A DNA stretch of 21,368 bases from positions 1-21,368 of IMG/VR virus record IMGVR_UViG_3300021963_000761; one strand, written 5' to 3'. Under the pieces are notes generated by a model that did not search any database, was not told the origin of the DNA, and saw nothing but the letters and a program-made list of their open reading frames with translations. Source of the stretch: a virus. Made by a program: the position numbers and the translations under genes. Of the stretch, positions 5,919 to 13,190 are shown in pieces. The stretch's first letter is position 1; each line of letters opens with the position of its first letter.

Positions 5919-6107
5919 TTACATGGTTTTAATCACATAGTAATCTTTCGCATAATTAGATTCTTCAATTACATTTTCTTCCATAAGTTTATTTAACACG
6001 ACTCTTGTTTCATCCTCAGGAATTCTTAGGATATACTTTGAAATGTAATCGATGTGAATCGGTTGTCTCAACTTGGACATCAAGGTTTTTGTTACTTTAT
6101 CGTTCAT
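5919..6107 (-). CDS. 62-aa winged-helix-like protein
   Basis: Not recognised by family. The pattern is helix (K-V-T-K-T-L-M-S-K-L), then I-D-Y-I-S-K-Y-I-L as a second helix, then E-T-R-V-V-L-N-K-L-M-E-E-N-V-I as a recognition-like helix, then Y-Y-V-I-K as a strand. This order is typical of a minimal winged helix-turn-helix of the kind used by small phage regulators. Start ATG (6107) and upstream stop overlap as ATGA, so the two 62-aa genes are translationally coupled. A regulatory role is inference only. Confidence 0.6.
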   Translation of the reverse strand: MNDKVTKTLMSKLRQPIHIDYISKYILRIPEDETRVVLNKLMEENVIEESNYAKDYYVIKTM

Positions 6108-6292
6108 AACTGTTCAATTGTTTCTAATATTTCTTTATCTGATTTACCTTCACAATGTAATTTGTAAATCTCGTGGCTTGCTTTGTCCATAAAAAAAAGA
6201 GCATCACTGTTACCGTAATACTCTTCCAATCTATCTTCCTTAAGTGATGATAAACTTCTCTCGTAATTGATATATCGTTTGTTGAAACTCAC
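6104..6292 (-). CDS. 62-aa acidic protein of unknown function, GTG start
   Basis: Charged and helical, with no family recognised. Residues 1-28 are mixed charge (Y-E-R-S-L-S-S-L-K-E-D-R). The second half ends K-S-D-K-E-I-L-E-T-I-E-Q-L, resembling a small helical binding domain. The start is GTG at 6292-6290. The next in-frame ATG is 34 codons later and would remove most of the protein. A host-type promoter (6297-6328) places the transcription start almost on the GTG, so the mRNA may be leaderless. It is first in the unit that runs to the methyltransferase. Confidence 0.65.
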   Translation of the reverse strand: MSFNKRYINYERSLSSLKEDRLEEYYGNSDALFFMDKASHEIYKLHCEGKSDKEILETIEQL

Positions 6293-6296
6293 GATA

Positions 6297-6328
6297 CAAA
6301 TATAGGTATATTATATTTCAGAGTCAAA
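6297..6328 (-). promoter_or_regulatory. Bacteroidota-type promoter P4, ahead of the methyltransferase unit
   Basis: Minus strand TTTG (6328-6325), exactly 20 bp, TATATTTG (6304-6297). The spacing is identical to P1-P3. It lies partly inside the 3' end of the preceding CDS. The predicted start at about 6291 coincides with the GTG start codon of the next gene. Confidence 0.7.
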
Positions 6329-7090
6329 GTTTTTTGTCTTAGTCATGTTAACTATTTGAAAAATATATGCGGTTATTTTTCTTTTCATAATTGGTATGAT
6401 GGATTGTTCCATTGGAAAATCTTGTCCACAGGACATTTCAAATACTGGTAAGTCTTTATAATACTCTGTTTTGTTAAACTTGGAATGGTTTTCGATAATT
6501 GAAAGTAATGTTGTTTTGTCAGGTGTGTTCTCATATATCTTAGTTATATAAGTTTGACTAACTCCTTTACTACCTCGTTTCTTTTTAATTTCGTATTCCC
6601 AAACATAAATTTTATTGTCCAATTTTCTATAATAAAAAACATACCCTGAACCCGCAGCCAAGTGTTCTTTATTCTTTTTGATTGAGATTTCAACCTCATC
6701 AAATACCATATTCCAAATGGATTTTGCAACATTAAATGTATCAAATAATTTGTTGTTCGAATATCTGATTGTCCTACTTAACTCGTCCTCCTCTTCTTTA
6801 GACATTTCTCTTGGTTTTTTTGGATACAAATCTTTTAACATGATTTCATCATCACAAGAGTTAAATTTTTTATCTGTAAGTAATAGAGTATTTTCTTTGG
6901 ATAATGATTGCATGTTTGCCAAGTGTAATGACAACTCAACAAAGTCAGGATAAATTTCAAACTTATCTAATCTTTGTTCGCATTTCTGTATGTAATCTAA
7001 TAAAGTATATTTGTTATATTCAAAGTCCAATGGCTCTTTTAACATCCACTCAGGATTTAGCTTAAACGCTATTTTCTTTCTTCTCCCCAT
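6311..7090 (-). CDS. protein of unknown function, 259 aa
   Basis: I recognise no family. It opens with G-R-R-K-K-I-A-F and is rich in Lys, Glu and Asn. Residues 35-75 look helical. A stretch near 140-180 (A-A-G-S-G-Y-V-F-Y-Y-R-K-L, then Y-V-W-E-Y-E-I) looks like paired beta strands. There is no signal peptide or membrane segment. It begins 26 bp after the stop of the gene before it (7117) and probably belongs to the same transcript. Its 3' end carries promoter P4 for the next unit. Confidence 0.65.
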   Translation of the reverse strand: MGRRKKIAFKLNPEWMLKEPLDFEYNKYTLLDYIQKCEQRLDKFEIYPDFVELSLHLANMQSLSKENTLLLTDKKFNSCDDEIMLKDLYPKKPREMSKEEEDELSRTIRYSNNKLFDTFNVAKSIWNMVFDEVEISIKKNKEHLAAGSGYVFYYRKLDNKIYVWEYEIKKKRGSKGVSQTYITKIYENTPDKTTLLSIIENHSKFNKTEYYKDLPVFEMSCGQDFPMEQSIIPIMKRKITAYIFQIVNMTKTKNFDSEI

Positions 7091-7116
7091 ATAACAATTA
7101 TAACCAAATAAAAATC

Positions 7117-8871
7117 TTAATCAATTCTCATTACATAAAAGGTCACACCTTCAACATCGATTTCATCTGCACTTCCATCATAACCATTTAATGTGGTACC
7201 ATATCCATCTTCTTCAACAACCGCTTTGATGAACGCATCTTTATCTATGTAGTTATTCCATTCTAACCCCCACTCATTCATAAAACCTTCCACATCATAT
7301 TTTGCTTCATCAACTCTTCTTTCAATTATATCTTCAAGTAACTCGTTAGGGAAATCACCTTCAGGGTCTTCTTTAATATCTTCAATCTCTGTTTCCATGT
7401 CGGTAATCTCATCATTCAACTCATCAATTCTTTCTTCAACATCCTCATCATCCTCACCATCTATACTACCTTCCAATTTGGACACTAACTCTCGATATTT
7501 TTCAATCTTGTCCTCTAAAATTTTAATTTGTTCTTCTTGTTTTTTAGATAAATTTCTATCAGAATCATCCAAATAAGATTCGGGACTCTCATAAACATCT
7601 TGGTTAAATAAATCTTCGGCATATGAAATAACCGCATCCTCATCAATATATTGTTTTACAAATTCAGGTCTGAAAGCCTCAAATCCTACATCATCAAGTA
7701 GTTGGTCAACATATTCATAAGAGCTTGATTCCATCTCATTCTCATCCCCAACCACATATCTACGGTCTTCTAACTCAGGAGCACCAATCACTTCAAACTC
7801 CGACGCATCATAATACCTACCTGTTGGGATAATATTATATACATCTATCTTGTTATCTAATTCGGTTAACTCATCTTCCAACTCACTTATCTCATCTAAT
7901 AAATCTTGTCTAACTTCTTCGTCATTATCATATTCCGATTGAAGTCTGGTAATTTCATTTTCAATTCTTGCAATCTCGCCTCGGTCTTGATTGGTCATTA
8001 CTTCAATCTCACCTTCTATCTCAAGAACTCGTAATAACGCATTTGCCTTTAAACCAGTCTCATCTGTATCAGGTAAATCCCATTCACCGTTTTCACGTCT
8101 TTCTTGAGCTTGAACTTCTCTTTGTCTCAATATTTGTGCTAGTCTTACTTTTTCTAATCGTTCTCTTTCTTTTCGAGCTAATTCTTTATCAGTAAAAATC
8201 TTAACCTGTTCAGGATAAGTTGATTTAATATATTCATCAACCGAACTTAAAATCTCGTTTAACTTGTTTGTTCCAAAAATCCAACCACCATTAACTGTTG
8301 CATCCAAAGCATCATAATAAGTTTTGTCCCCATCGAATTTTTGAAGTAGGGCAACTTTATAGAATTTATTATCACTTGGAGCCGTTCTATCCAAGATGTA
8401 AAATAACTTACCGTCTTGATTGTATCTGTTGAATTGGTGGTCAGAATCAGCAGTAGTACACCATTTAGTACCTTTACCATAATAACATGATGAGTCATGA
8501 GTTAATGGATTAACCACAAAAAATCTACCATCATCATAAACAACATTCCCACCTTCAACTTTCTTAACCACTCGTCTTTGTCTTCCCTCGTATTCTGAAA
8601 GAGCAGACAATAGTTGTCCTAAATTTTTGTATTGGAATAAATCTGTGATTGGAAGATTACTGGATATTTTTTGAAACTTATCTAAAGCCTGACTAACCTT
8701 TGAAAGGTTGTCCTCAAAATTAACCATGTCCAAGTTTTTACCAACCCAGTCCAAATATTTTTGTGGGACCGCCCCAAGAATTTTATTTACATTCTCTGTA
8801 CCAAACTTTTGTGAGTACTTGGCTTTGAAGTCGTCAACTCGTCCTTCTTGTATTAATTTTAAAAAATCCAT
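7117..8871 (-). CDS. large acidic coiled-coil protein with a WCTT-motif domain, unknown function
   Basis: 584 aa from the ATG at 8871. A longer reading starts with TTG at 8943 and would overlap the promoter area. Residues 1-100 are helical. About 105-210 form a compact domain with Y-Y-G-K-G-T-K-W-C-T-T-A, then Y-N-Q-D-G-K-L-F-Y-I-L-D and K-F-Y-K-V-A-L-L. I recall this pattern from phage proteins of unknown function. Residues about 215-365 and 440-520 are Glu/Asp-rich long helices, probably coiled coils. The C-terminal 60 residues end in a beta-rich segment. No enzymatic motif is certain. The first in-frame ATG is preceded by A-rich sequence and by both a TAnnTTTG box (8922-8915) and TATTTATC (8892-8885). 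Confidence 0.7.
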   Translation of the reverse strand: MDFLKLIQEGRVDDFKAKYSQKFGTENVNKILGAVPQKYLDWVGKNLDMVNFEDNLSKVSQALDKFQKISSNLPITDLFQYKNLGQLLSALSEYEGRQRRVVKKVEGGNVVYDDGRFFVVNPLTHDSSCYYGKGTKWCTTADSDHQFNRYNQDGKLFYILDRTAPSDNKFYKVALLQKFDGDKTYYDALDATVNGGWIFGTNKLNEILSSVDEYIKSTYPEQVKIFTDKELARKERERLEKVRLAQILRQREVQAQERRENGEWDLPDTDETGLKANALLRVLEIEGEIEVMTNQDRGEIARIENEITRLQSEYDNDEEVRQDLLDEISELEDELTELDNKIDVYNIIPTGRYYDASEFEVIGAPELEDRRYVVGDENEMESSSYEYVDQLLDDVGFEAFRPEFVKQYIDEDAVISYAEDLFNQDVYESPESYLDDSDRNLSKKQEEQIKILEDKIEKYRELVSKLEGSIDGEDDEDVEERIDELNDEITDMETEIEDIKEDPEGDFPNELLEDIIERRVDEAKYDVEGFMNEWGLEWNNYIDKDAFIKAVVEEDGYGTTLNGYDGSADEIDVEGVTFYVMRID

Positions 8872-8884
8872 TATATCTTTAATT

Positions 8885-8892
8885 GATAAATA
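8885..8892 (-). promoter_or_regulatory. TATTTATC motif ahead of the 584-aa gene
   Basis: Minus-strand TATTTATC, one base from the recurrent octamer, 13 bp before the ATG at 8871. Confidence 0.25.
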
Positions 8893-8914
8893 TTCTTTTA
8901 GTCTTATATTTCCA

Positions 8915-8944
8915 CAAAGATAGTATTTATTATCAGGAAACAAA
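8915..8944 (-). promoter_or_regulatory. weaker Bacteroidota-type promoter
   Basis: Minus strand TTTG (8944-8941), 18 bp, TATCTTTG (8922-8915). The -7 box is perfect but the spacer is two bases shorter than in P1-P4. The start would be near 8908, giving a leader of about 37 nt to the ATG at 8871. It lies in the 96-bp divergent region shared with the plus-strand gene at 8968. Confidence 0.45.
8924..8931 (+). promoter_or_regulatory. TATTTATT motif ahead of the 53-aa plus-strand gene
   Basis: GTATTTATT on the plus strand, 36 bp before the ATG at 8968, overlapping the spacer of the minus-strand promoter. The two divergent genes may therefore compete. Confidence 0.3.
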
Positions 8945-8967
8945 TAAACAATCTAAAATACAATACC

Positions 8968-9129
8968 ATGGGATGCGGATGCAAAAATAACGGAAACCAA
9001 TCACAACAGCCTTCACCTCAACAGGTTCAACAGGCTGCAGCTCAAAGACAACAAACTAACGAAAGTGTTAAAGCGGCTATCAAGAAAACGGTTGAAAAGT
9101 ATTACAACGTAAACAAAACGAGTAAGTAA
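8968..9129 (+). CDS. 53-aa Gly/Cys-tagged, Gln-rich small protein
   Basis: A short ORF beginning MGCGCKNNGN, then a Gln/Pro/Ala-rich linker (residues 11-29) and a basic helix (V-K-A-A-I-K-K-T-V-E-K-Y-Y-N-V-N-K). The M-G-C-G-C opening is one I recall from small proteins in marine and T4-like phages. Two cysteines separated by glycine could bind metal or form disulfides, but function is unknown. Support for a real gene: ATG start, its own hairpin terminator at 9151-9182, and a divergent promoter region upstream. Confidence 0.75.
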   Translation: MGCGCKNNGNQSQQPSPQQVQQAAAQRQQTNESVKAAIKKTVEKYYNVNKTSK

Positions 9130-9150
9130 TCTAACACATTTGAAAAAATT

Positions 9151-9182
9151 AAGGAGGGGGCAATGAAAATTGTCCCTTTTTT
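9151..9182 (+). terminator. rho-independent terminator after the 53-aa gene
   Basis: GGGGCAAT and ATTGTCCC pair around a GAAA loop, extended by A/G against T to about 14 pairs, ending in six T (9177-9182). The AGGAGG inside the stem also resembles a Shine-Dalgarno site before ATG at 9163, but that reading gives only 15 codons. Confidence 0.85.
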
Positions 9183-9184
9183 CG

Positions 9185-9192
9185 TATTTATA
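9185..9192 (+). promoter_or_regulatory. TATTTATA motif before the 328-aa gene
   Basis: Exact octamer preceded by G, ending 4 bp before the ATG at 9197 and directly after the terminator. Same arrangement as at 1065-1072. Confidence 0.35.
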
Positions 9193-9196
9193 TTAT

Positions 9197-10183
9197 ATGA
9201 CAATGGATGATATAATTGATTCGTTTAATAACGGAGAATTAGATGTTGAAGGATATTTCAACGACTACGACACTTTTTTTAATATATTAAAGAAAAGAGG
9301 TCTTATGTCTCAAGTAAACCCTGATGCTCCTGACTCTGAAGAATGGCAGAACGAATATCTTATTTGGTTATATTCCAATGACAAAGAAAAGTTTGATAGG
9401 TACATTGAAAAATTCTTAGGTGATGTTGAAATTGTTAATGGTAATCCATACTTAATTCTTAATTCAAGAGGTGAGCTTTCCAAATTATTTTGCACATTTA
9501 GAAATGAATTAAGACCAGAGACCATAGAATCTATATTAGACGGAGACTACGATAACTATTATGATTATTCAACAGATGATGTTTATCGTGATGTGATTGA
9601 GGAGTTAACCAAAGAAAATCTCAGAAGACTTAAAGAATATATTATTGATACTTTAAAAGGCCAACAGATACCAACAAGTACTGAAGTTCTTGAATCCATT
9701 GCAAACTCTCAAGGTAATGATTATGTAACTGTTGATGAAACAAACATCGATGAAATTGTTGACGATAAAGAAACAATGAAAGAATTAATGAATAATGAGT
9801 TAATTGACTTGAGGGGTGAATTATATAGTGTACATAGTAGTGCATATGATTCAGCTTATGCCGATGACTTATATGATACAATATGGGATAAACTTGAGGA
9901 GTTTTTTCAAGGTCCTGGAGAATGGTTATCAAGACCTCACACATATAAAAAAGATACTGAAGTTCAAAAATTTAGAGTACCCATTCACAATTTCTATAGT
10001 AACATTTTAGATTACCTACAAGATAATAAAGCTTACGGTCATTCAGGTACCTTAGAGTATCATGGTGATTACTTAAGTATACTACATGAAGGATGGGAAT
10101 GTTTAAAAGCGTGGGCTCCTGATTATCCTGATTCAAGAAAAGTTGATAAAAATATCAACGAATATTTTTCAGACTATATTTAA
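9197..10183 (+). CDS. acidic protein of unknown function, 328 aa
   Basis: Start chosen at ATG 9197 (M-T-M-D-D), with ATG 9203 also possible. An upstream TTG reading would run through the terminator. The protein is strongly acidic (many Asp/Glu/Tyr runs such as D-G-D-Y-D-N-Y-Y-D-Y near residue 115) and mostly helical, without signal peptide, membrane segment or enzymatic motif that I recognise. The C-terminal third (H-G-D-Y-L-S-I-L-H-E-G-W-E) is more hydrophobic and may be a separate domain. It is convergent with the fibre operon and shares a two-way terminator with it. Confidence 0.7.
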   Translation: MTMDDIIDSFNNGELDVEGYFNDYDTFFNILKKRGLMSQVNPDAPDSEEWQNEYLIWLYSNDKEKFDRYIEKFLGDVEIVNGNPYLILNSRGELSKLFCTFRNELRPETIESILDGDYDNYYDYSTDDVYRDVIEELTKENLRRLKEYIIDTLKGQQIPTSTEVLESIANSQGNDYVTVDETNIDEIVDDKETMKELMNNELIDLRGELYSVHSSAYDSAYADDLYDTIWDKLEEFFQGPGEWLSRPHTYKKDTEVQKFRVPIHNFYSNILDYLQDNKAYGHSGTLEYHGDYLSILHEGWECLKAWAPDYPDSRKVDKNINEYFSDYI

Positions 10184-10187
10184 ATAA

Positions 10188-10218
10188 AATAAGGGATTAA
10201 ATTAATCCCTTATTTTTT
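10188..10218. terminator. bidirectional terminator between convergent genes
   Basis: AATAAGGGATTAA (10188-10200) pairs perfectly with TTAATCCCTTATT (10202-10214), 13 pairs with a single-base gap, followed on the plus strand by more T. The minus-strand side is followed by an A/T-rich run with fewer T. The right arm encodes the last codons and stop of the third fibre gene. Confidence 0.85.
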
Positions 10219-13190
10219 GCAATACTTTCAAGTTGTGTTAATTTTTCTTCTTTAATATCTAAAAGAACTGATTGTTCTTTAATTGCTTCAATACATAATG
10301 CAATGATGTCAGAATATTTTACTTGGAATATGGTTTCTTCACTACCAAACACAACTTCAGGTAATACGTGATTAAGTTCTTGGGCGATGAATCCAATATC
10401 TTCTTTATCTTTTTTACTTAAATCAAAAAGATATTCATCTTTCCAAAAATATCTAACCCCTCTAATTTTATTAACTTTTTCTATTGAGTTAATAATTGGT
10501 TTAATGTCTTTTTTAAACCTTCTATCTGATGGTCCAGGAGCACCTGTGTCTCCAGTCGGACCAGTATTACCTTGAGCTCCTTGAGCTCCAGAAACCCCTT
10601 GTGCACCTGTAGGTCCTCCACCTGCAACTCCTTGAGCTCCGAGAGTACCTTGAGCACCTATAGGCCCTGTTGGTCCAGTATTACCACTATTTCCTTGAGC
10701 TCCCGTATTACCCTGAGCTCCAATTCCAGGAAGTCCTTGAGTACCTTGAGCACCTTGAGCACCTGCGAAGTTTGGTCCTTGGAACCCCTGTCCACCTGTA
10801 TTACCTTGAGCTCCAACACCTCCTGTTGCAATAGCAGGTCCCGTAGCACCTTGAGCCCCTTGAACTCCTTGTCCACCAACTGAACCTTGAGAACCTTGAG
10901 CACCTTGAACTCCTTGCCCACCATTACTTCCTACACCTCCTTGAGAGCCTTGAGAGCCCTTATTTCCTTGAGCTCCTTGTCCTCCTTGAGCTCCTTGATT
11001 ACCTGTTGCACCTGGAGGACCTGTGAATCCTTGAGAACCTTGTCCTCCTGTAGGACCGACATTTCCAAAATCTCCTGGAATACCTTTACCTCCTTGAGCA
11101 CCTTGTCCACCTTGAGCTCCTTGGTTACCTACGTTTCCTTGAGAACCTTGGGCACCTTGCGAACCTTGACCTCCTTGAGCTCCTTGGTTACCCGTATTAC
11201 CTTGAGAACCTTGGGCACCTTGCGAACCTTGACCTCCTTGAGCTCCTTGGTTACCCGTATTACCTTGAGAACCTTGAGCACCTTGTGAACCTTGACCTCC
11301 TTGGGCACCTTGAGCACCTTGAGCACCTTGAGCACCTTGTCCTCCTTGTGAACCTTGTCCTCCTTGAGCACCTTGGTTACCTACGTTTCCTTGAGAGCCT
11401 TGAGCTCCTTGTGAACCTTGTCCTCCTTGGGCACCTTGGTTACCTACGTTTCCTTGAGAGCCTTGAGCTCCTTGTGAACCTTGTCCTCCTTGAGCTCCTT
11501 GATTACCTGTTGCACCTTGTGAACCCTTACCTCCTTGAGAACCTTGCCCTCCTTGAGCACCTTGGAATCCAACGGCTCCTTGGGAACCTTGAGCCCCTTG
11601 TGAACCTTGTCCTCCTTGAGCTCCTTGATTACCTGTTGCACCTTGTGAACCCTTACCTCCTTGGGAACCTTGCGCTCCTTGAGCTCCTTGGCCACCTATG
11701 TTTCCTTGTGAACCTTGGGTACCTTGTGAGCCTTGTCCTCCCTGAGAGCCTTGAGCACCTATATTTCCTTGAGAACCTTGGGCTCCTTGTGAACCTTGTC
11801 CTCCCTGAGAACCTTGAGCACCTTGGTTACCTTGAGCACCTTGGGCTCCTTGTGAACCTTGACCTCCTTGAGCTCCTTGGTTACCTGTTGCTCCTTGAGA
11901 ACCCTCACCTCCTTGTGAACCTTGTCCACCTTGAGCACCTTGAAATCCAACAGCTCCTTGAGCTCCTTGAGCTCCTTGTGAACCTTGACCGCCTTGAGCA
12001 CCTTGGTTACCTGTTGCTCCTTGAGAACCCTTACCTCCTTGTGAACCTTGACCTCCCTGAGAACCTTGAGCTCCTTGAGCACCTTGAGCTCCTTGAGCAC
12101 CTTGAGCACCTTGTCCTCCCTGAGCACCTTGGTTACCTACGTTCCCTTGAGTCCCTTGAGCTCCTTGTGACCCTTGTCCACCCTGAGCACCTTGGTTACC
12201 TACGTTCCCTTGAGTCCCTTGAGCTCCTTGTGACCCTTGTCCACCCTGAGCACCCTGAGCACCCTGAGCACCTTGGTTACCAACATTACCTTGAGCACCT
12301 TGTCCTCCTTGAGAACCTTGACCACCTACGTTTCCTTGTGAACCTTGAGCTCCTTGCGAACCTTGACCTCCTTGAGCACCTTGGTTACCTGTTGCTCCTT
12401 GAGAACCTTTTCCTCCTTGTGAACCTTGTCCTCCTTGCGCTCCTTGGTTACCTGTGGAACCTTGTGAACCTTGAGCTCCTTGTGAACCTTGTCCTCCTTG
12501 AGCTCCTTGGTTACCTGTGGCACCTTGTGAACCCTTACCTCCTTGAGACCCTTGACCTCCCTGAGAACCTTGACCACCTACGTTACCTTGAGACCCTTGA
12601 GCCCCTTGTGAACCTTGACCTCCTTGTGAACCTTGGGCTCCTTGAGCTCCTTGAGCACCTTGTCCACCTTGAGAACCTTGTCCACCTTGAGAACCTTGGT
12701 TACCTACATTTCCTTGAGTCCCTTGAGCCCCTTGCGAACCTTGACCTCCTTGTGAACCTTGAGAACCTTGAGCTCCTTTAAGTCCTTGAGCTCCTTGGTT
12801 TCCTATACCACCTTGTGAACCTTGACCACCTACGTTACCTTGAGAACCTTGAGCCCCTTGATTTCCTGTGGCTCCTTTACCACCTTGAGCACCTTGAGAA
12901 CCTTGTACTCCTTGTGCCCCTTGAGCACCTGTAGGCCCTTGAGGTTGAGCACTACCTAACCATCCAGTAGTTCCAATTAAATTTCCAAAGTTATTAATAA
13001 GAAATCTAGTTAATCTTAAATTAACATTAACTCGGTAATTTGGATAAGTATTATCCATGGATAAATAAGTGGTAGAACCTCTCTTAAATTTTAGTGTACC
13101 AGATTCAATAACCCAATTGGTTTGAGTTGAAGTAGTATCAAAGAAATTAATCGTCCCACCTGAAGGTATTATTACTATATTTTCAGCCAC
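10197..13190 (-). CDS. collagen-like phage fibre with S74 chaperone domain (fibre C, uninterrupted stalk)
   Basis: 997 aa. Residues 1-84 are a globular head starting [11 protein letters not shown], a signature shared with the two upstream fibres, so it is probably the virion attachment end. Residues 85-887 are Gly-X-Y triplets with [12 protein letters not shown] and GNV dominating. Charged residues are nearly absent except a Lys in recurring GGK. Residues 888-997 form a peptidase S74 intramolecular chaperone: [10 protein letters not shown], then D-I-G-F-I-A-Q-E-L and L-P-E-V-V. By analogy with endosialidase, Ser888 and Lys893 would carry out self-cleavage just before Ser888 after trimer folding. 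The C-terminus is a heptad-like helix. Its start overlaps fibre B by 8 bp. It is probably a tail or whisker fibre, and the order of the three in the virion is unknown. Confidence 0.95.
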   Translation of the reverse strand: MAENIVIIPSGGTINFFDTTSTQTNWVIESGTLKFKRGSTTYLSMDNTYPNYRVNVNLRLTRFLINNFGNLIGTTGWLGSAQPQGPTGAQGAQGVQGSQGAQGGKGATGNQGAQGSQGNVGGQGSQGGIGNQGAQGLKGAQGSQGSQGGQGSQGAQGTQGNVGNQGSQGGQGSQGGQGAQGAQGAQGSQGGQGSQGAQGSQGNVGGQGSQGGQGSQGGKGSQGATGNQGAQGGQGSQGAQGSQGSTGNQGAQGGQGSQGGKGSQGATGNQGAQGGQGSQGAQGSQGNVGGQGSQGGQGAQGNVGNQGAQGAQGAQGGQGSQGAQGTQGNVGNQGAQGGQGSQGAQGTQGNVGNQGAQGGQGAQGAQGAQGAQGAQGSQGGQGSQGGKGSQGATGNQGAQGGQGSQGAQGAQGAVGFQGAQGGQGSQGGEGSQGATGNQGAQGGQGSQGAQGAQGNQGAQGSQGGQGSQGAQGSQGNIGAQGSQGGQGSQGTQGSQGNIGGQGAQGAQGSQGGKGSQGATGNQGAQGGQGSQGAQGSQGAVGFQGAQGGQGSQGGKGSQGATGNQGAQGGQGSQGAQGSQGNVGNQGAQGGQGSQGAQGSQGNVGNQGAQGGQGSQGGQGAQGAQGAQGAQGGQGSQGAQGSQGNTGNQGAQGGQGSQGAQGSQGNTGNQGAQGGQGSQGAQGSQGNVGNQGAQGGQGAQGGKGIPGDFGNVGPTGGQGSQGFTGPPGATGNQGAQGGQGAQGNKGSQGSQGGVGSNGGQGVQGAQGSQGSVGGQGVQGAQGATGPAIATGGVGAQGNTGGQGFQGPNFAGAQGAQGTQGLPGIGAQGNTGAQGNSGNTGPTGPIGAQGTLGAQGVAGGGPTGAQGVSGAQGAQGNTGPTGDTGAPGPSDRRFKKDIKPIINSIEKVNKIRGVRYFWKDEYLFDLSKKDKEDIGFIAQELNHVLPEVVFGSEETIFQVKYSDIIALCIEAIKEQSVLLDIKEEKLTQLESIAKNKGLI
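10530..12938 (-). repeat. collagen stalk C: mostly 63-bp (21-residue) tandem units
   Basis: Most of the stalk is built from seven-triplet blocks of the pattern [12 protein letters not shown] followed by GAQ-GSQ-GNV or GGK-GSQ-GAT. Blocks of 15, 18, 24, 27 or 42 residues mark insertions or deletions of whole triplets, so the GXY register is never broken. Lys-bearing and Lys-free blocks tend to alternate, which gives a 42-residue period in places. Confidence 0.85.

Noticed and set aside
8872-8943. TTG-started N-terminal extension of the 584-aa protein
   Set aside because: The extension overlaps a promoter-like TAnnTTTG box, and the ATG at 8871 starts a typical helical N-terminus.
9157-9210. 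Small ORF with a perfect Shine-Dalgarno (AGGAGG before ATG at 9163)
   Set aside because: Only 15 codons, and the same bases form a strong hairpin terminator with a GAAA loop and six T.
11285-12781. Long plus-strand ORF (498 aa, Leu/His/Glu-rich) opposite fibre C
   Set aside because: It is the mirror of the triplet repeats. Antisense of codons for Gly-Ala-Gln stays open and reads as monotonous Leu-rich repeats. The S74 domain and head of the minus-strand gene settle the true frame. The same holds for the long ORFs at 14205-14981, 15033-15809, 17441-18184 and 17839-18849.
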